From Paenochrobactrum pullorum (GTDB taxonomy: Bacteria; Pseudomonadota; Alphaproteobacteria; Rhizobiales; Rhizobiaceae): 64,000 nt of DNA. How positions within the stretch are numbered: the first letter of the stretch is position 1; the number at the start of each line of letters is the position of its first letter. A model generated the notes under the pieces. That model was not told the DNA's origin. It made no database searches and was given only the letters and a program-made list of their open reading frames with translations. Location of the stretch: positions 186,001 to 250,000 of the forward strand of contig NZ_JBHEEH010000002.1 in the NCBI RefSeq assembly GCF_041929845.1, read 5' to 3'. A program made the position numbers and the translations under genes. Below are positions 46,965 to 55,957 of this stretch, one piece after another.

Positions 46965-47669
46965 TTAATTTTTAGACGGTTTAATTGTCCGGATACCATC
47001 AGCGCCCGCTATAATAGTGGTTTCCGAAAGTCCGATGAAAAGTCCGTGCTCTACAACACCCGGAATGGCGAAGAGAGCGTCTGATAATGCTTTTGAATCG
47101 GGAATGCGGCTAAAAGATGCATCAATGATGTAATGACCGCCATCAGTCACAAAAGTTTTTCCGTCTTGTTGACGAAGAACCAATTCGCCGCTCAAACCGA
47201 GGCTGTCGGCTGCTTTTTGGATGGCAAGTTTAGTGGCGCCAAGACCAAAAATATTGACTTCAATCGGCAGAGGAAAACGTCCCAATGTGTCAACCAGCTT
47301 GCTCTCGTCGGCAATAACAATCATTGCATCGGAGGCTGCAGCCACGATCTTTTCGCGCAGCAATGCACCGCCGCCGCCTTTGATAAGGGTAAGGGCCGCG
47401 TCAACTTCATCCGCACCATCAATGGTGAGATCAAGATGTGGCGTTTCTTCCAAGGTGGTGAGCGGAATATTCAACTCTTTGCAAAGTGCAGCAGTGCGCT
47501 CTGAAGTTGGCACGCCGATGACTTTAAATCCGTTGGCGGTTTTTTCACCCAGCAGACGAACGAATTCTTCTGCGGTTGAACCCGTGCCGATTCCAAGACG
47601 CATGCCATCTTTGACATGTGTCAAAGCTTCTGCTGCGGCCGCGATCTTAAGTCGACGGGCTTCATCCAT
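46965..47669 (-). CDS. rpiA: Ribose-5-phosphate isomerase A
   Basis: 234 residues. It interconverts ribose-5-phosphate and ribulose-5-phosphate. Signatures are MRLGIGTGSTAEEFVRLLGE (about 22-41), DLTIDGADEVDAALTLIKGG (about 79-98) with the catalytic acids, and LLREKIVAAAS with the following Lys. It lies upstream of the DUF2059 gene on the same strand. gph is divergent, with a 314-base gap. Confidence 0.96.
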   Translation of the reverse strand: MDEARRLKIAAAAEALTHVKDGMRLGIGTGSTAEEFVRLLGEKTANGFKVIGVPTSERTAALCKELNIPLTTLEETPHLDLTIDGADEVDAALTLIKGGGGALLREKIVAAASDAMIVIADESKLVDTLGRFPLPIEVNIFGLGATKLAIQKAADSLGLSGELVLRQQDGKTFVTDGGHYIIDASFSRIPDSKALSDALFAIPGVVEHGLFIGLSETTIIAGADGIRTIKPSKN

Positions 47670-47983
47670 AGTTACATTCCTCTTGAGAGCGGCTCTTTAT
47701 AAAAGCCGTAAGGATTCTCGATATTTTGAACCTTACATTTAGCATGGACTGATCAAGACACAAAAGCACATATTCACTTTGTTTTGAAAATGCGCGGCGA
47801 AGATTGAGAAAATTTGAGTGTATTTTGCAAGAAAACATGTGAATTTTTTAAAAATCAAAACGAAAACCGTATTTTGTCATTTTATTTGCCAACATCAGGT
47901 AATGGGAACGAATCCGGCTTGAGAGCAGGGCGTTCATCGGCTAGGCATAGAAATGAATTTGATCACCGTTATCGGATATATGA
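47670..47983. other. Divergent promoter region between rpiA and gph
   Basis: 314 bases of AT-rich DNA without a convincing gene, repeat or hairpin. It should hold the promoters of both flanking genes, but no convincing -35/-10 pair could be fixed by eye. Confidence 0.5.
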
Positions 47984-48673
47984 ATGTTGAAACCTATAAT
48001 AGTCTTTGACCTTGACGGCACTCTTGTCGACACGGCAACAGATCTTCTGGAAAGTCTCAATCATTGTCTTGATGTGGGAGGATTACAACAAGCTGATCCT
48101 GTTTCACTGCGTCGCTATGTTGGTTTGGGCGCACGGGTGATGATCGAGCGCGCTTATCAGGCGCAGCAAAAACAATTGAAATCCGATGAGCTGGATCAGT
48201 TGGTTGCAGTTTTTCTGGAGCATTACGCATATAATATGCCCGGTAAGGCCAGAATTTTTGATGGCGCAATCGAAGCGCTGGATCGTTTTGCCAGCCGCGG
48301 CTATCTTTTGGCAATCTGTACCAATAAATTTGAAGGGCTGGCTGTCAAATTATTGGATGGTCTCAATTTGTCTGACCGTTTCGGTGCCATCAGCGGCTCC
48401 GACAGTTTTGCTTTCCGCAAACCGGATCCGCGCCACTTGACGCAGACCATTGCCGCTGCCGGTGGCGATGCCGACCGTGCGGTGATGATTGGTGACAGCC
48501 GCACCGATATTGATACGGCAAAGGCAGCGGGTATTCCTGTTGTAGCAGTGGATTTTGGTTATACGGATGTGCCGGTTAATGTTTTGGGCCCAAGCCGGAT
48601 TATTTCCCATTATGACGAATTGACCATCTCAATGGTCGAGCAGCTGACTGGTGCGGTGATGCCGCGCCTCTAA
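47984..48673 (+). CDS. gph: Phosphoglycolate phosphatase-type HAD hydrolase
   Basis: 229 residues. HAD motif I is VFDLDGTLVDTATDLLESL (about residues 7-25) with nucleophile Asp9. Motif II is LAICTNKFEGLA, and motifs III/IV are FRKPDPRHLTQTI and MIGDSRTDIDTAKAAGIPVV. A helical cap lies between motifs I and II. It would dephosphorylate 2-phosphoglycolate; related HAD enzymes act on other small phosphates. Its closeness to rpiA is a typical rhizobial arrangement. Confidence 0.88.
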   Translation: MLKPIIVFDLDGTLVDTATDLLESLNHCLDVGGLQQADPVSLRRYVGLGARVMIERAYQAQQKQLKSDELDQLVAVFLEHYAYNMPGKARIFDGAIEALDRFASRGYLLAICTNKFEGLAVKLLDGLNLSDRFGAISGSDSFAFRKPDPRHLTQTIAAAGGDADRAVMIGDSRTDIDTAKAAGIPVVAVDFGYTDVPVNVLGPSRIISHYDELTISMVEQLTGAVMPRL

Positions 48674-48714
48674 TACACTTGGAACAAGATTCAGCCTGAT
48701 TGTTTGAACAGGCA

Positions 48715-48746
48715 TAAAAAAGAGGCGCTCGAAGCGCCTCTTTTTT
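48715..48746. terminator. Bidirectional terminator between gph and the IalB-family gene
   Basis: AAAAAAGAGGCGCT and AGCGCCTCTTTTTT (48716-48746) form a near-perfect stem with a CGA loop. Confidence 0.92.
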
Positions 48747-48764
48747 GATTGAAGAAATACAAGC

Positions 48765-49379
48765 TTATTTGCCGGCTTTGGCTTTATCCTGCTCGGCCTT
48801 CATCTTGGCTTCAAATTCTTTCTGACGCTTTTGAACTGCATCCTGCAATTCTTTCTGGCGTTCTTCCAGTTCGTTCTGCTGCAGGCCGGGGCCCGTCAAT
48901 GCATCGGAGAAGCCTGTCAGCGAAACAGAAATCGGGTTAGGCTGGTTCTGGAAGTTGACCGAGGTCAGAACCATTTTGCCGCCTTTTTTGAATGAATTTA
49001 CCAATTCATCTGTCAAAGGTGCTTCAGCGATACAACGATCCGGGAAGCAGATGCCGTATTCGACTTTAACTGCTTTGTTGTTGTCGATCTGGAGGCCTAC
49101 GCCTGCAGGAATCAGACGACCGGTCGGAACGGAAACCTGAAAGATTTTGCGGTTAATCTTACCTTTGATTTCGATCAGATTAACGGCGGTCAGCAGCTGG
49201 CCGGAATTGGCGGTTACGATATTCTGCGTGTTGCAGATATCGTTGTCTTCCTGCTTGGAGCATACTTTAAACCAGCCTTCAGGCGGCTGCTGGGCAGAGG
49301 CCGGGATGGATGAAGCTGCAAGCAAAGCGAACACGCCAGCCAGTGCAGATGAGGCCGCGATCGTCTTTTTGCTGGACAT
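48765..49379 (-). CDS. Invasion-associated locus B (IalB) family protein
   Basis: 204 residues. A signal peptide ends at PASAQ (about residue 29). The IalB domain follows: WFKVCSKQEDNDICNTQNIV, then PAGVGLQIDNNKAVKVEYGI with CFPDRCIAEAPL, giving four cysteines for two likely disulphides. The C-terminal 40 residues form a charged coiled coil (NELEERQKELQDAVQKRQKE). IalB was first linked to red-cell invasion in Bartonella, but the family is broad in Rhizobiales, where its role is uncertain. ATG at 49379 is chosen over an in-frame TTG two codons upstream. Confidence 0.9.
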   Translation of the reverse strand: MSSKKTIAASSALAGVFALLAASSIPASAQQPPEGWFKVCSKQEDNDICNTQNIVTANSGQLLTAVNLIEIKGKINRKIFQVSVPTGRLIPAGVGLQIDNNKAVKVEYGICFPDRCIAEAPLTDELVNSFKKGGKMVLTSVNFQNQPNPISVSLTGFSDALTGPGLQQNELEERQKELQDAVQKRQKEFEAKMKAEQDKAKAGK

Positions 49380-49708
49380 GATCAACAGGTTCCTTTCAAT
49401 GCTTTTGTTTTGGGCTTTAATCCCGATTACCCTTTGTTAGGGCGGTCAGCTACTGCTTAAACATCTGCAAACTCAATTGTTTAAAAATGCGGCGAGAGCG
49501 TGACCAATATGCTTAATGTTGTGTTACACTGACTTTTCGGTGTAATCCAGTGGCGCTTTAAGCACAATTCATTGCAATTGTTAAAAAAAACACATTCCTT
49601 GGCGAATGTCACTCTATTGACACGCTTTATAAAGATCAAAAGCCTTAATTTAGGGCTGATTGTTTACGAATCGTTCCGATTGAAAATATTTTACGGAGCT
49701 CATGTCGG
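49380..49708. other. Divergent promoter region before the binding-protein gene
   Basis: 329 bases. It contains the inverted repeat TTACAC/GTGTAA (49524-49545), a consensus TTGACA near 49617 without a matching -10, and a small AGCCTTA/TAGGGCT stem near 49645. It presumably carries the promoters of both flanking genes; nothing further is recognised. Confidence 0.45.
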
Positions 49709-51550
49709 GTGAATTTGAGGATAATGAAAACGCTAACCTATTCCGCTTTGCTGACGGCGGCTATGTCATTGAATTTGACTTCGTTTACATGGGCTGAGCC
49801 AACCCACTCACTTGCCATGCATGGCACGGCTGCACTGCCTGCCGATTATCAGTATTTTCCTTATGTAAATCCGGATGCGCCGAAAGGCGGGCAGGTGCGC
49901 TACGGGGTTGTCGGTACATTCGATAGTCTTAATCCGTTTGTCTTGAAAAGTATGCGCACCACTGCACGCGGATTGTTTATGGACGGCGATTTCGGCAATC
50001 TTGTCTATGAAAGTCTGATGCAGCGCTCGCGCGATGAAGCTTTTGCGCTTTACGGATTGCTGGCTGAAAAAGTTGAAAGTGATGAAGATCGCCATTGGGT
50101 TGAATTTACACTGAATCCCTTGGCCAAATGGTCGGACGGTGAGCCTGTCACCATTGAGGATGTCATCTTTACCTATGAGCTGCTCACTGAAAAAGGCCGC
50201 CCGCCTTATAGCAGCCGTATGAGTCGCATCGAGAAAATTGAAAAAACCGGCGAGCGTAAAGTGCGCTTCACCTTCAATGATCAGTCGGATCGTGAATTTC
50301 CGTTGCTGATTGCGTCCACGATGCCGGTTTTGCCCAAACATGCCATTGATGTGGACAGTTTCGGCAACGCTTCCTTAAAAGCGCCGGTTGGCAGCGGACC
50401 TTATAAAGTGGCGCGCGTTTCACCTGGACAATCAATTCTTTATGAACGCAATGATGATTATTGGGCGAAAGATCTTCCCGTCAAGCGCGGCTTTGATAAT
50501 TTCGACAAAATAAGCATTGAATATTTCCGCAACGAAACGGCAATGTTCGAAGCTTTTAAAAAAGGTGTGGTGGATGTTTTTCTGGAGGGCAATCCGACCC
50601 GATGGCAGACATCTTATAATTTCCCTGCGGTTAAGGACGGACGCATTATCAAGGCAGGCTTTAGCCGTGGTATTCCGGTTAATCTGTTGGGCTTTACTTT
50701 TAATACCAGGCGCGAAATTTTTGCCGACAGCCAAGTGCGCCACGCCATAAGCCTGTTGTTTGATTTTGAATGGGCTAACCGCAGCCTGTTTTCCGATCAA
50801 TATAAACGTACGGAAGGCTATTGGTTCGGTTCCAATCTTTCGGCGGTGGGTATAAAGGCGGATGAGCGCGAGCGGTCATTATTGGCGCCTTTCCCCAATG
50901 CCGTGCGCAGTGATGTGATGGAGGGGAAATGGCATGCGTCGAGAACCGATGGCAGTGGTCATGATCGCAAATTAGTGCGCGAAGCGATGCGATTGCTTAA
51001 ACAGGCCGGTTTCCGTTTTGAAAAAGGTAAGGCCATTGGCAAAGATGGCAAGCCCTTCGAATTTGAAATCATGACCCGTTCGGTGGACGAGGAAAAAGTC
51101 TCGCTTGCCTTTAAACGTAATCTGGAGCGTCTTGGCATTGAAGTGAGTGTGCGAACTGTTGATGATGCGCAATACCAGCATCGTATGCAGACCTATGATT
51201 ATGATATGATGCTTGGCGCATTGACCGGAACGCTTTCACCCGGCAATGAACAATGGAACCGATGGGGGAGTGCATCGCGTGATGCACAGGGCAGTTTCAA
51301 TTATGCAGGTGCTGCCGATCCGGCGATTGATGCGATGATTGAGGCAATGCTTGCCGCGCGAAGTCAGGAAGATTTTGTCAGTGCGGTGCGTGCGATGGAT
51401 CGGGTGCTGATTTCCGGTGATTATTATGTGCCGCTTTATCATCTGCCGCAGCAATGGCTGGCGCATTGGGGGCGGGTAAAATATCCTGAAAAGACATCGC
51501 TGTTTGGTTATCAGCTACCTACCTGGTGGGCTGAGGATGCAACCAAATAA
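49709..51550 (+). CDS. ABC transporter substrate-binding protein, peptide type (family 5)
   Basis: 613 residues with a signal peptide ending near SFTWA-EP. The SBP_bac_5 domain starts with LPADYQYFPYVNPDAPKGGQ and includes FTLNPLAKWSDGEPVTIEDV (about 135-154) and APVGSGPYKV. The layout is closest to the YejA-like di/oligopeptide or microcin C receptors. No permease or ATPase gene is nearby, so it is either an orphan receptor or served by a distant transporter. The start is a GTG at 49709 (GGAG ten bases upstream); an ATG at 49724 is possible. Confidence 0.88.
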   Translation: MNLRIMKTLTYSALLTAAMSLNLTSFTWAEPTHSLAMHGTAALPADYQYFPYVNPDAPKGGQVRYGVVGTFDSLNPFVLKSMRTTARGLFMDGDFGNLVYESLMQRSRDEAFALYGLLAEKVESDEDRHWVEFTLNPLAKWSDGEPVTIEDVIFTYELLTEKGRPPYSSRMSRIEKIEKTGERKVRFTFNDQSDREFPLLIASTMPVLPKHAIDVDSFGNASLKAPVGSGPYKVARVSPGQSILYERNDDYWAKDLPVKRGFDNFDKISIEYFRNETAMFEAFKKGVVDVFLEGNPTRWQTSYNFPAVKDGRIIKAGFSRGIPVNLLGFTFNTRREIFADSQVRHAISLLFDFEWANRSLFSDQYKRTEGYWFGSNLSAVGIKADERERSLLAPFPNAVRSDVMEGKWHASRTDGSGHDRKLVREAMRLLKQAGFRFEKGKAIGKDGKPFEFEIMTRSVDEEKVSLAFKRNLERLGIEVSVRTVDDAQYQHRMQTYDYDMMLGALTGTLSPGNEQWNRWGSASRDAQGSFNYAGAADPAIDAMIEAMLAARSQEDFVSAVRAMDRVLISGDYYVPLYHLPQQWLAHWGRVKYPEKTSLFGYQLPTWWAEDATK

Positions 51551-51559
51551 AACCAGAAT

Positions 51560-51600
51560 TTAAATAGGCCTGAAGACTATGTTCTTCAGGCCTTTTTTGA
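51560..51600. terminator. Terminator between the binding-protein gene and marC
   Basis: AGGCCTGAAGA (51566-51576) pairs with TCTTCAGGCCT (51583-51593), followed by a T run. The converging transcript has only a weak tail. Confidence 0.85.
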
Positions 51601-51604
51601 TTGA

Positions 51605-52234
51605 TTAGCCGGCAATCAGCGATTTAACACCGTCTGCCACAAATTGCACCGCAAGGGCTGCCAGAATGACACCGAGGAGGCGGGTGAGGATCGAGCGACC
51701 GGTTTCGCCTAAGAAACGGTCAACACGCTCGGCCAGCAAAAGCGTGACATAAGTAATTGCCATACAGGCCAGAATGACCACAATGAGCATGGAGCGCTCA
51801 ACGGGCGCATGAAAACCGTCGGAGAGGAGGATCACCGCCGAAATCGCACCGGGGCCCGCAATCAGCGGAATGGCAAGCGGGAAGGCGGCGATATTGTGGA
51901 TATGATCTTTGGTGATAGCGACTTCAGCACTTTTCTCTTTGCGCTCGGTGCGTTTCTCAAAAATCATTTCAAACGCAATCCAGAACAGGAGCAAACCACC
52001 GGCCACGCGGAAGGCACCGATACTGATGCCGAACAGGCTCATTATTTGCGCGCCCGCAATGGCGAAGATGGTGAGCAGAATAAAACCGATGATGGTGGCG
52101 CGTTTGGCAACCTGATTGCGTGCCTGACGGTTCATGCCCGGTGTGAGTGCTAAAAACAATGGTGCCAGGCCGGGAGGGTCAATTGTTACAAGCAGTGTGA
52201 CCAGAGCACTCAAAATTGTATCAATGAAACCCAT
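51605..52234 (-). CDS. MarC-family integral membrane protein
   Basis: 209 residues and six hydrophobic helices. Family signatures are LVTIDPPGLAPLFLALTPGM near the N terminus, FRVAGGLLLFWIAFEMI (about 74-90) and FPLAIPLIAGPGAISAVILL (about 117-136). MarC proteins were annotated as multidrug-resistance or amino-acid exporters; the activity is not established. It stands alone between the binding-protein and gyrA genes. Confidence 0.9.
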   Translation of the reverse strand: MGFIDTILSALVTLLVTIDPPGLAPLFLALTPGMNRQARNQVAKRATIIGFILLTIFAIAGAQIMSLFGISIGAFRVAGGLLLFWIAFEMIFEKRTERKEKSAEVAITKDHIHNIAAFPLAIPLIAGPGAISAVILLSDGFHAPVERSMLIVVILACMAITYVTLLLAERVDRFLGETGRSILTRLLGVILAALAVQFVADGVKSLIAG

Positions 52235-52464
52235 GGGGTTTTAGTCCTCCGGTTGAATTTGCGACTCAAATTGTTGTAAGAACATTAATCTAGCTTAGTT
52301 GCCGCCGCAGGTCGATGAGCCGAGCTTTCGACTATGGAATGAAGTTACAGCATATCCTGTGGATAGGTGATTGGGCATAACTTCTTGTATAGGCGATGAT
52401 TTGTGAATATCTTTCAAGGCGTTGAATTTCATTCACATTTCAGCGGGCGCAAAAAGTTGGTAAA

Positions 52465-52492
52465 TTGGTGTTTTGCGAGTTTTTCCTATATA
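52465..52492 (+). promoter_or_regulatory. Possible gyrA promoter
   Basis: TTGGTG (52465-52470) and TATATA (52487-52492) are 16 bases apart and about 40 bases before the gyrA start. Spacing and sequence are plausible for the housekeeping sigma factor, though the -35 match is partial. Confidence 0.35.
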
Positions 52493-52532
52493 AGTTGAGT
52501 TTACCGATTCTGTTAAGAAAGACCTTTGAATA

Positions 52533-55358
52533 GTGTCAAATCTAACTCCGCCACCCGGTTCAGATGATGCCAATGGTCCAATTGGGCCGAGCGGTATCGA
52601 GCCGATTTCAATCGTTGAGGAAATGCAGCGTTCCTATCTCGATTATGCGATGAGCGTAATCGTGAGTCGCGCGCTTCCTGATGTGCGCGACGGGCTGAAA
52701 CCTGTTCATCGTCGTATCATGCATGCGATGAATGAAATGGGGCTTGCCTGGAACAAACCATATCGTAAATCCGCCGGTGTCGTCGGTGAGGTTATGGGTA
52801 AGTATCACCCGCATGGTGATGCTTCTATCTATGACGCGCTTGTGCGTATGGCGCAGGATTTCTCGCTGCGCGAACCGCTGATCAACGGGCAGGGGAACTT
52901 CGGTTCCATCGACGGTGATCCGCCGGCTGCGATGCGTTATACCGAGTGCCGTCTGCAAAAAGTGTCCGAATATTTGCTGGCCGATATCGATAAAGATACG
53001 GTTGATTTTCAGGATAACTATGATGGCCGCGAGCATGAGCCACGCGTTTTGCCTGCCCGTTTTCCAAATCTTCTGGTCAATGGTTCGGGTGGTATTGCTG
53101 TTGGTATGGCTACCAATATTCCACCGCATAACTTGGGCGAAATTATCGATGGTTGTATCGCGCTGATCGACAATCCGGAAATCAGCCTCGAAGAAATGAT
53201 GGAAATCATTCCGGGGCCTGATTTTCCGACCGGCGGTATCATCCTTGGTCGCTCCGGTATTCATTCAGCTTATAGCACAGGTCGCGGCTCTGTTATTATG
53301 CGTGGCCGCACAGCTATCGAGCCGATGCGCGGTGATCGTGAAGCCATTATTATCACTGAAGTTCCTTATCAGGTAAATAAGGCGACAATGATCGAGAAAA
53401 TGGCCGAATTGGTGCGCGACAAGCGTATCGAAGGCATTTCTGATCTGCGTGACGAATCCGACCGTGACGGCTACCGTGTTGTGGTGGAATTGAAGCGTGA
53501 TGCTGTTGCTGATGTGGTACTGAACCAGTTGTTCCGTTACACGCCGCTGCAAACATCTTTCGGCTGCAACATGGTTGCGCTGAATGGCGGTAAGCCGGAA
53601 CTGATGGTGCTGCTGGATATGCTGCGCGCATTTGTGGCGTTCCGTGAGGAAGTTGTTACCCGACGCACCAAATTCCTGCTCAATAAAGTCCGCGAACGCG
53701 CCCATGTCTTGGTTGGTTTGGCCATTGCTGTTGCCAATATTGATGAGATCATTGCTCTGATCCGCCGTGCGCCGGATCCGACAACTGCACGTGAGCAGTT
53801 GATGGAGCGTCGCTGGCCTGCTGCTGATGTGGCACCGTTGATCCGTTTGATCGATGATCCACGTCACAAAATTAATGAAGACACTACTTACAATCTGTCT
53901 GAAGAACAGGCTCGTGCAATTCTTGAATTGCGCTTGCAGCGTCTGACCGCTTTGGGTCGTGATGAAATTGCCGATGAATTGAACAAAATCGGTGAAGAAA
54001 TCCGTGAATTCCTTGCTATTTTGGCCTCGCGTGAGCGCGTGATGGGCATTGTGAAGGACGAACTCAAAGCTGTTCATGATGAATTTGCCACACCACGCCG
54101 TACTGAACTTGGTATGGGTGGCGCTGAAATGGATGATGAAGATCTGATTGCGCGTGAAGATATGGTGGTGACTGTCAGTCACGCCGGTTATATCAAGCGC
54201 GTGCCATTGGCGACTTATCGTGCGCAGCGTCGTGGCGGTAAAGGGCGTTCAGGTATGACAACGCGCGATGAAGATTCGGTCACACGTCTCTTTGTTGCCA
54301 ATACGCATACGCCCGTTCTGTTCTTCTCTTCACGCGGGATCGTTTATAAAGAAAAGGTCTGGCGTCTGCCGATCGGTACGCCGCAATCACGCGGCAAGGC
54401 ACTGATCAATATGCTGCCATTGCAGCAGGGCGAACGTATCACCACCATTATGCCATTGCCTGAGGATGAAGATTCATGGGCAAATCTGGATGTGATGTTT
54501 GCAACAACGCGCGGTACTGTGCGTCGTAACAAGCTGAGCGACTTTGTTCAGGTTAATCGCAACGGTAAAATTGCGATGAAACTGGAAGATGACGGTGATG
54601 AAATTCTCTCGGTTGATACCTGTACCGAATTTGATGATGTATTGCTGACAGCCGCTGGCGGCCAGTGTATCCGCTTCTCTGTGACGGATGTCCGCGTCTT
54701 TGCCGGACGTAATTCTATCGGTGTGCGTGGTATTAATCTTGCCGAAGGTGATCGTATCATTTCAATGGCAATTCTCGGCCATGTGGATGCAACACCGGCT
54801 GAGCGTTCTGCCTATCTGAAGCGTGTCATTGCGGAGCGCAGAAATGCATCCGGAGACGAGGCTGAAGATGTGGTGGATACACTTGAAGAAGCCGTAGAAG
54901 ATGCGGAACTCAGTGATGAGCGCTTTGAAGAGCTGAAAGCCCGCGAGCAAACTGTTTTGACCGTGAGCGAGTTTGGTTACGGCAAACGTTCTTCGTCTTA
55001 TGAGTTCCGGATTTCGGGTCGTGGCGGTAAGGGTATTCGCGCAACCGATACATCGAAAACAGATGAAATCGGCAAGCTGATTGCTCTGTTCCCGGTTGAG
55101 CCAAGTGATCAGATTTTGCTGGTTTCTGATGGTGGTCAGCTGATCCGCGTTCCGGTTGAAGGTATTCGCATTGCCGGTCGTTCCACCAAGGGCGTAACGA
55201 TCTTCAACACCGCTGATGGTGAAAAGGTTGTGTCCGTCGAGCGCATTTCAGAAACTGAAAGCGACGATGAAGACGAGGGTGATGCGGTAGTTCAAGGTGA
55301 CGAGGGGGAGCAGGCCAGTGCTCCTGAAGTGTCTGAGCCAACACCGGATGCAGAATAA
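52533..55358 (+). CDS. gyrA: DNA gyrase subunit A
   Basis: 941 residues with a GTG start. With GyrB it introduces negative supercoils. The breakage-reunion domain has the catalytic Tyr in AAMRYTECRL. The GyrA box QRRGGKGRSG, needed for wrapping DNA, is present near residue 569 and separates this gene from parC. The quinolone pocket reads HPHGDASIYDALVRMAQ, with Ala97 at the Escherichia coli Ser83 position and Asp101 at the Asp87 position. An acidic loop (near 775-800) and acidic C-terminal tail are present. Confidence 0.97.
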   Translation: MSNLTPPPGSDDANGPIGPSGIEPISIVEEMQRSYLDYAMSVIVSRALPDVRDGLKPVHRRIMHAMNEMGLAWNKPYRKSAGVVGEVMGKYHPHGDASIYDALVRMAQDFSLREPLINGQGNFGSIDGDPPAAMRYTECRLQKVSEYLLADIDKDTVDFQDNYDGREHEPRVLPARFPNLLVNGSGGIAVGMATNIPPHNLGEIIDGCIALIDNPEISLEEMMEIIPGPDFPTGGIILGRSGIHSAYSTGRGSVIMRGRTAIEPMRGDREAIIITEVPYQVNKATMIEKMAELVRDKRIEGISDLRDESDRDGYRVVVELKRDAVADVVLNQLFRYTPLQTSFGCNMVALNGGKPELMVLLDMLRAFVAFREEVVTRRTKFLLNKVRERAHVLVGLAIAVANIDEIIALIRRAPDPTTAREQLMERRWPAADVAPLIRLIDDPRHKINEDTTYNLSEEQARAILELRLQRLTALGRDEIADELNKIGEEIREFLAILASRERVMGIVKDELKAVHDEFATPRRTELGMGGAEMDDEDLIAREDMVVTVSHAGYIKRVPLATYRAQRRGGKGRSGMTTRDEDSVTRLFVANTHTPVLFFSSRGIVYKEKVWRLPIGTPQSRGKALINMLPLQQGERITTIMPLPEDEDSWANLDVMFATTRGTVRRNKLSDFVQVNRNGKIAMKLEDDGDEILSVDTCTEFDDVLLTAAGGQCIRFSVTDVRVFAGRNSIGVRGINLAEGDRIISMAILGHVDATPAERSAYLKRVIAERRNASGDEAEDVVDTLEEAVEDAELSDERFEELKAREQTVLTVSEFGYGKRSSSYEFRISGRGGKGIRATDTSKTDEIGKLIALFPVEPSDQILLVSDGGQLIRVPVEGIRIAGRSTKGVTIFNTADGEKVVSVERISETESDDEDEGDAVVQGDEGEQASAPEVSEPTPDAE

Positions 55359-55370
55359 AAATTAAATAAA

Positions 55371-55408
55371 AAAAGAAGGGCGGCGCTTTAAAAGCGTCGC
55401 CCTTTTTA
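55371..55408 (+). terminator. Terminator after gyrA
   Basis: AGGGCGGCGCTTT and AAAGCGTCGCCCTT (around 55376-55404) form a long stem with one G-T pair, ending in T residues. Confidence 0.88.
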
Positions 55409-55500
55409 AATGCCAAGACTGGAGGGAATTGGCGTTTCATCGGGAGGTCAGCTTTCTTCTCTTTCGAGGAGAAATATGTAAAATTGTTTTAAATCAGTAA

Positions 55501-55522
55501 TTTATGAATTTTACTTCATAAA
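55501..55522. promoter_or_regulatory. Perfect AT-rich inverted repeat
   Basis: TTTATGAA (55501-55508) and TTCATAAA (55515-55522) are separated by six bases. This could be a dimeric regulator site, or a stem in the 3' region of the leftward small-protein gene that ends at 55560. No regulator is assigned. Confidence 0.35.
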
Positions 55523-55559
55523 TACGTTTGATTTTAACGGTGACAGCATGCCCGGACAT

Positions 55560-55709
55560 TTAGAAGTTCCGGTTATTATGCATTGCATGCCAAGAGATAG
55601 CGCCTCTTGATTTGTTCTGACGCTTGGATGCACGTTCTTCCAGGAGCAAAATAATTGCCGAGGCTGTCATTGCGATCATCATGGATAAAGCGAGTAGAAA
55701 AATCATCAT
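55560..55709 (-). CDS. Small membrane protein (49 residues)
   Basis: The frame starts with two ATG codons at 55709 behind AAAGGAAACGGAG. Residues 1-23 are almost entirely hydrophobic (MMIFLLALSMMIAMTASAII), followed by EE and a basic, Asn-rich tail (RASKRQNKSRG). The N-terminal helix is not followed by a good signal-peptidase site, so it probably stays in the membrane. A longer overlapping frame (55576-55758) lacks such features. No family was recognised. Confidence 0.5.
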   Translation of the reverse strand: MMIFLLALSMMIAMTASAIILLLEERASKRQNKSRGAISWHAMHNNRNF

Positions 55710-55957
55710 CTCCGTTTCCTTTCATTTGGAAAACGCGAGATGTGCGATTTGGTTTCATCTTCGTTAAAATTTATTGTAAAAAAATTCTTAAAATTAAAAT
55801 GATTTGTCAAATTGAAGCATCCTTTAATTAATAATATTCAGGCCATTTCCGCACAGTTTGTGAATTTTGATTGAAACCTTGCCGCATTTGCATGATAGAT
55901 TTGTTTTTCCTTATTCGGCATGTTGAAAATGGTGCGTAAAAAGGCTAGCTGGAAGAT

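Noticed and set aside
49702..49797. 31-codon frame with a good GGAG site overlapping the start of the binding-protein gene
   Set aside because: It lies in another register across the signal peptide of the binding protein, with no sign of independent function. The GGAG more likely serves the GTG at 49709.
53265..54182. 305-codon open frame antisense to gyrA
   Set aside because: Rich in His, Asn and Thr in a way typical of the shadow of a biased coding strand; gyrA is certain here.
55576..55758. 60-codon frame on the minus strand before coaD
   Set aside because: It overlaps the 49-residue frame, which has a ribosome site and a membrane helix; this one has neither.
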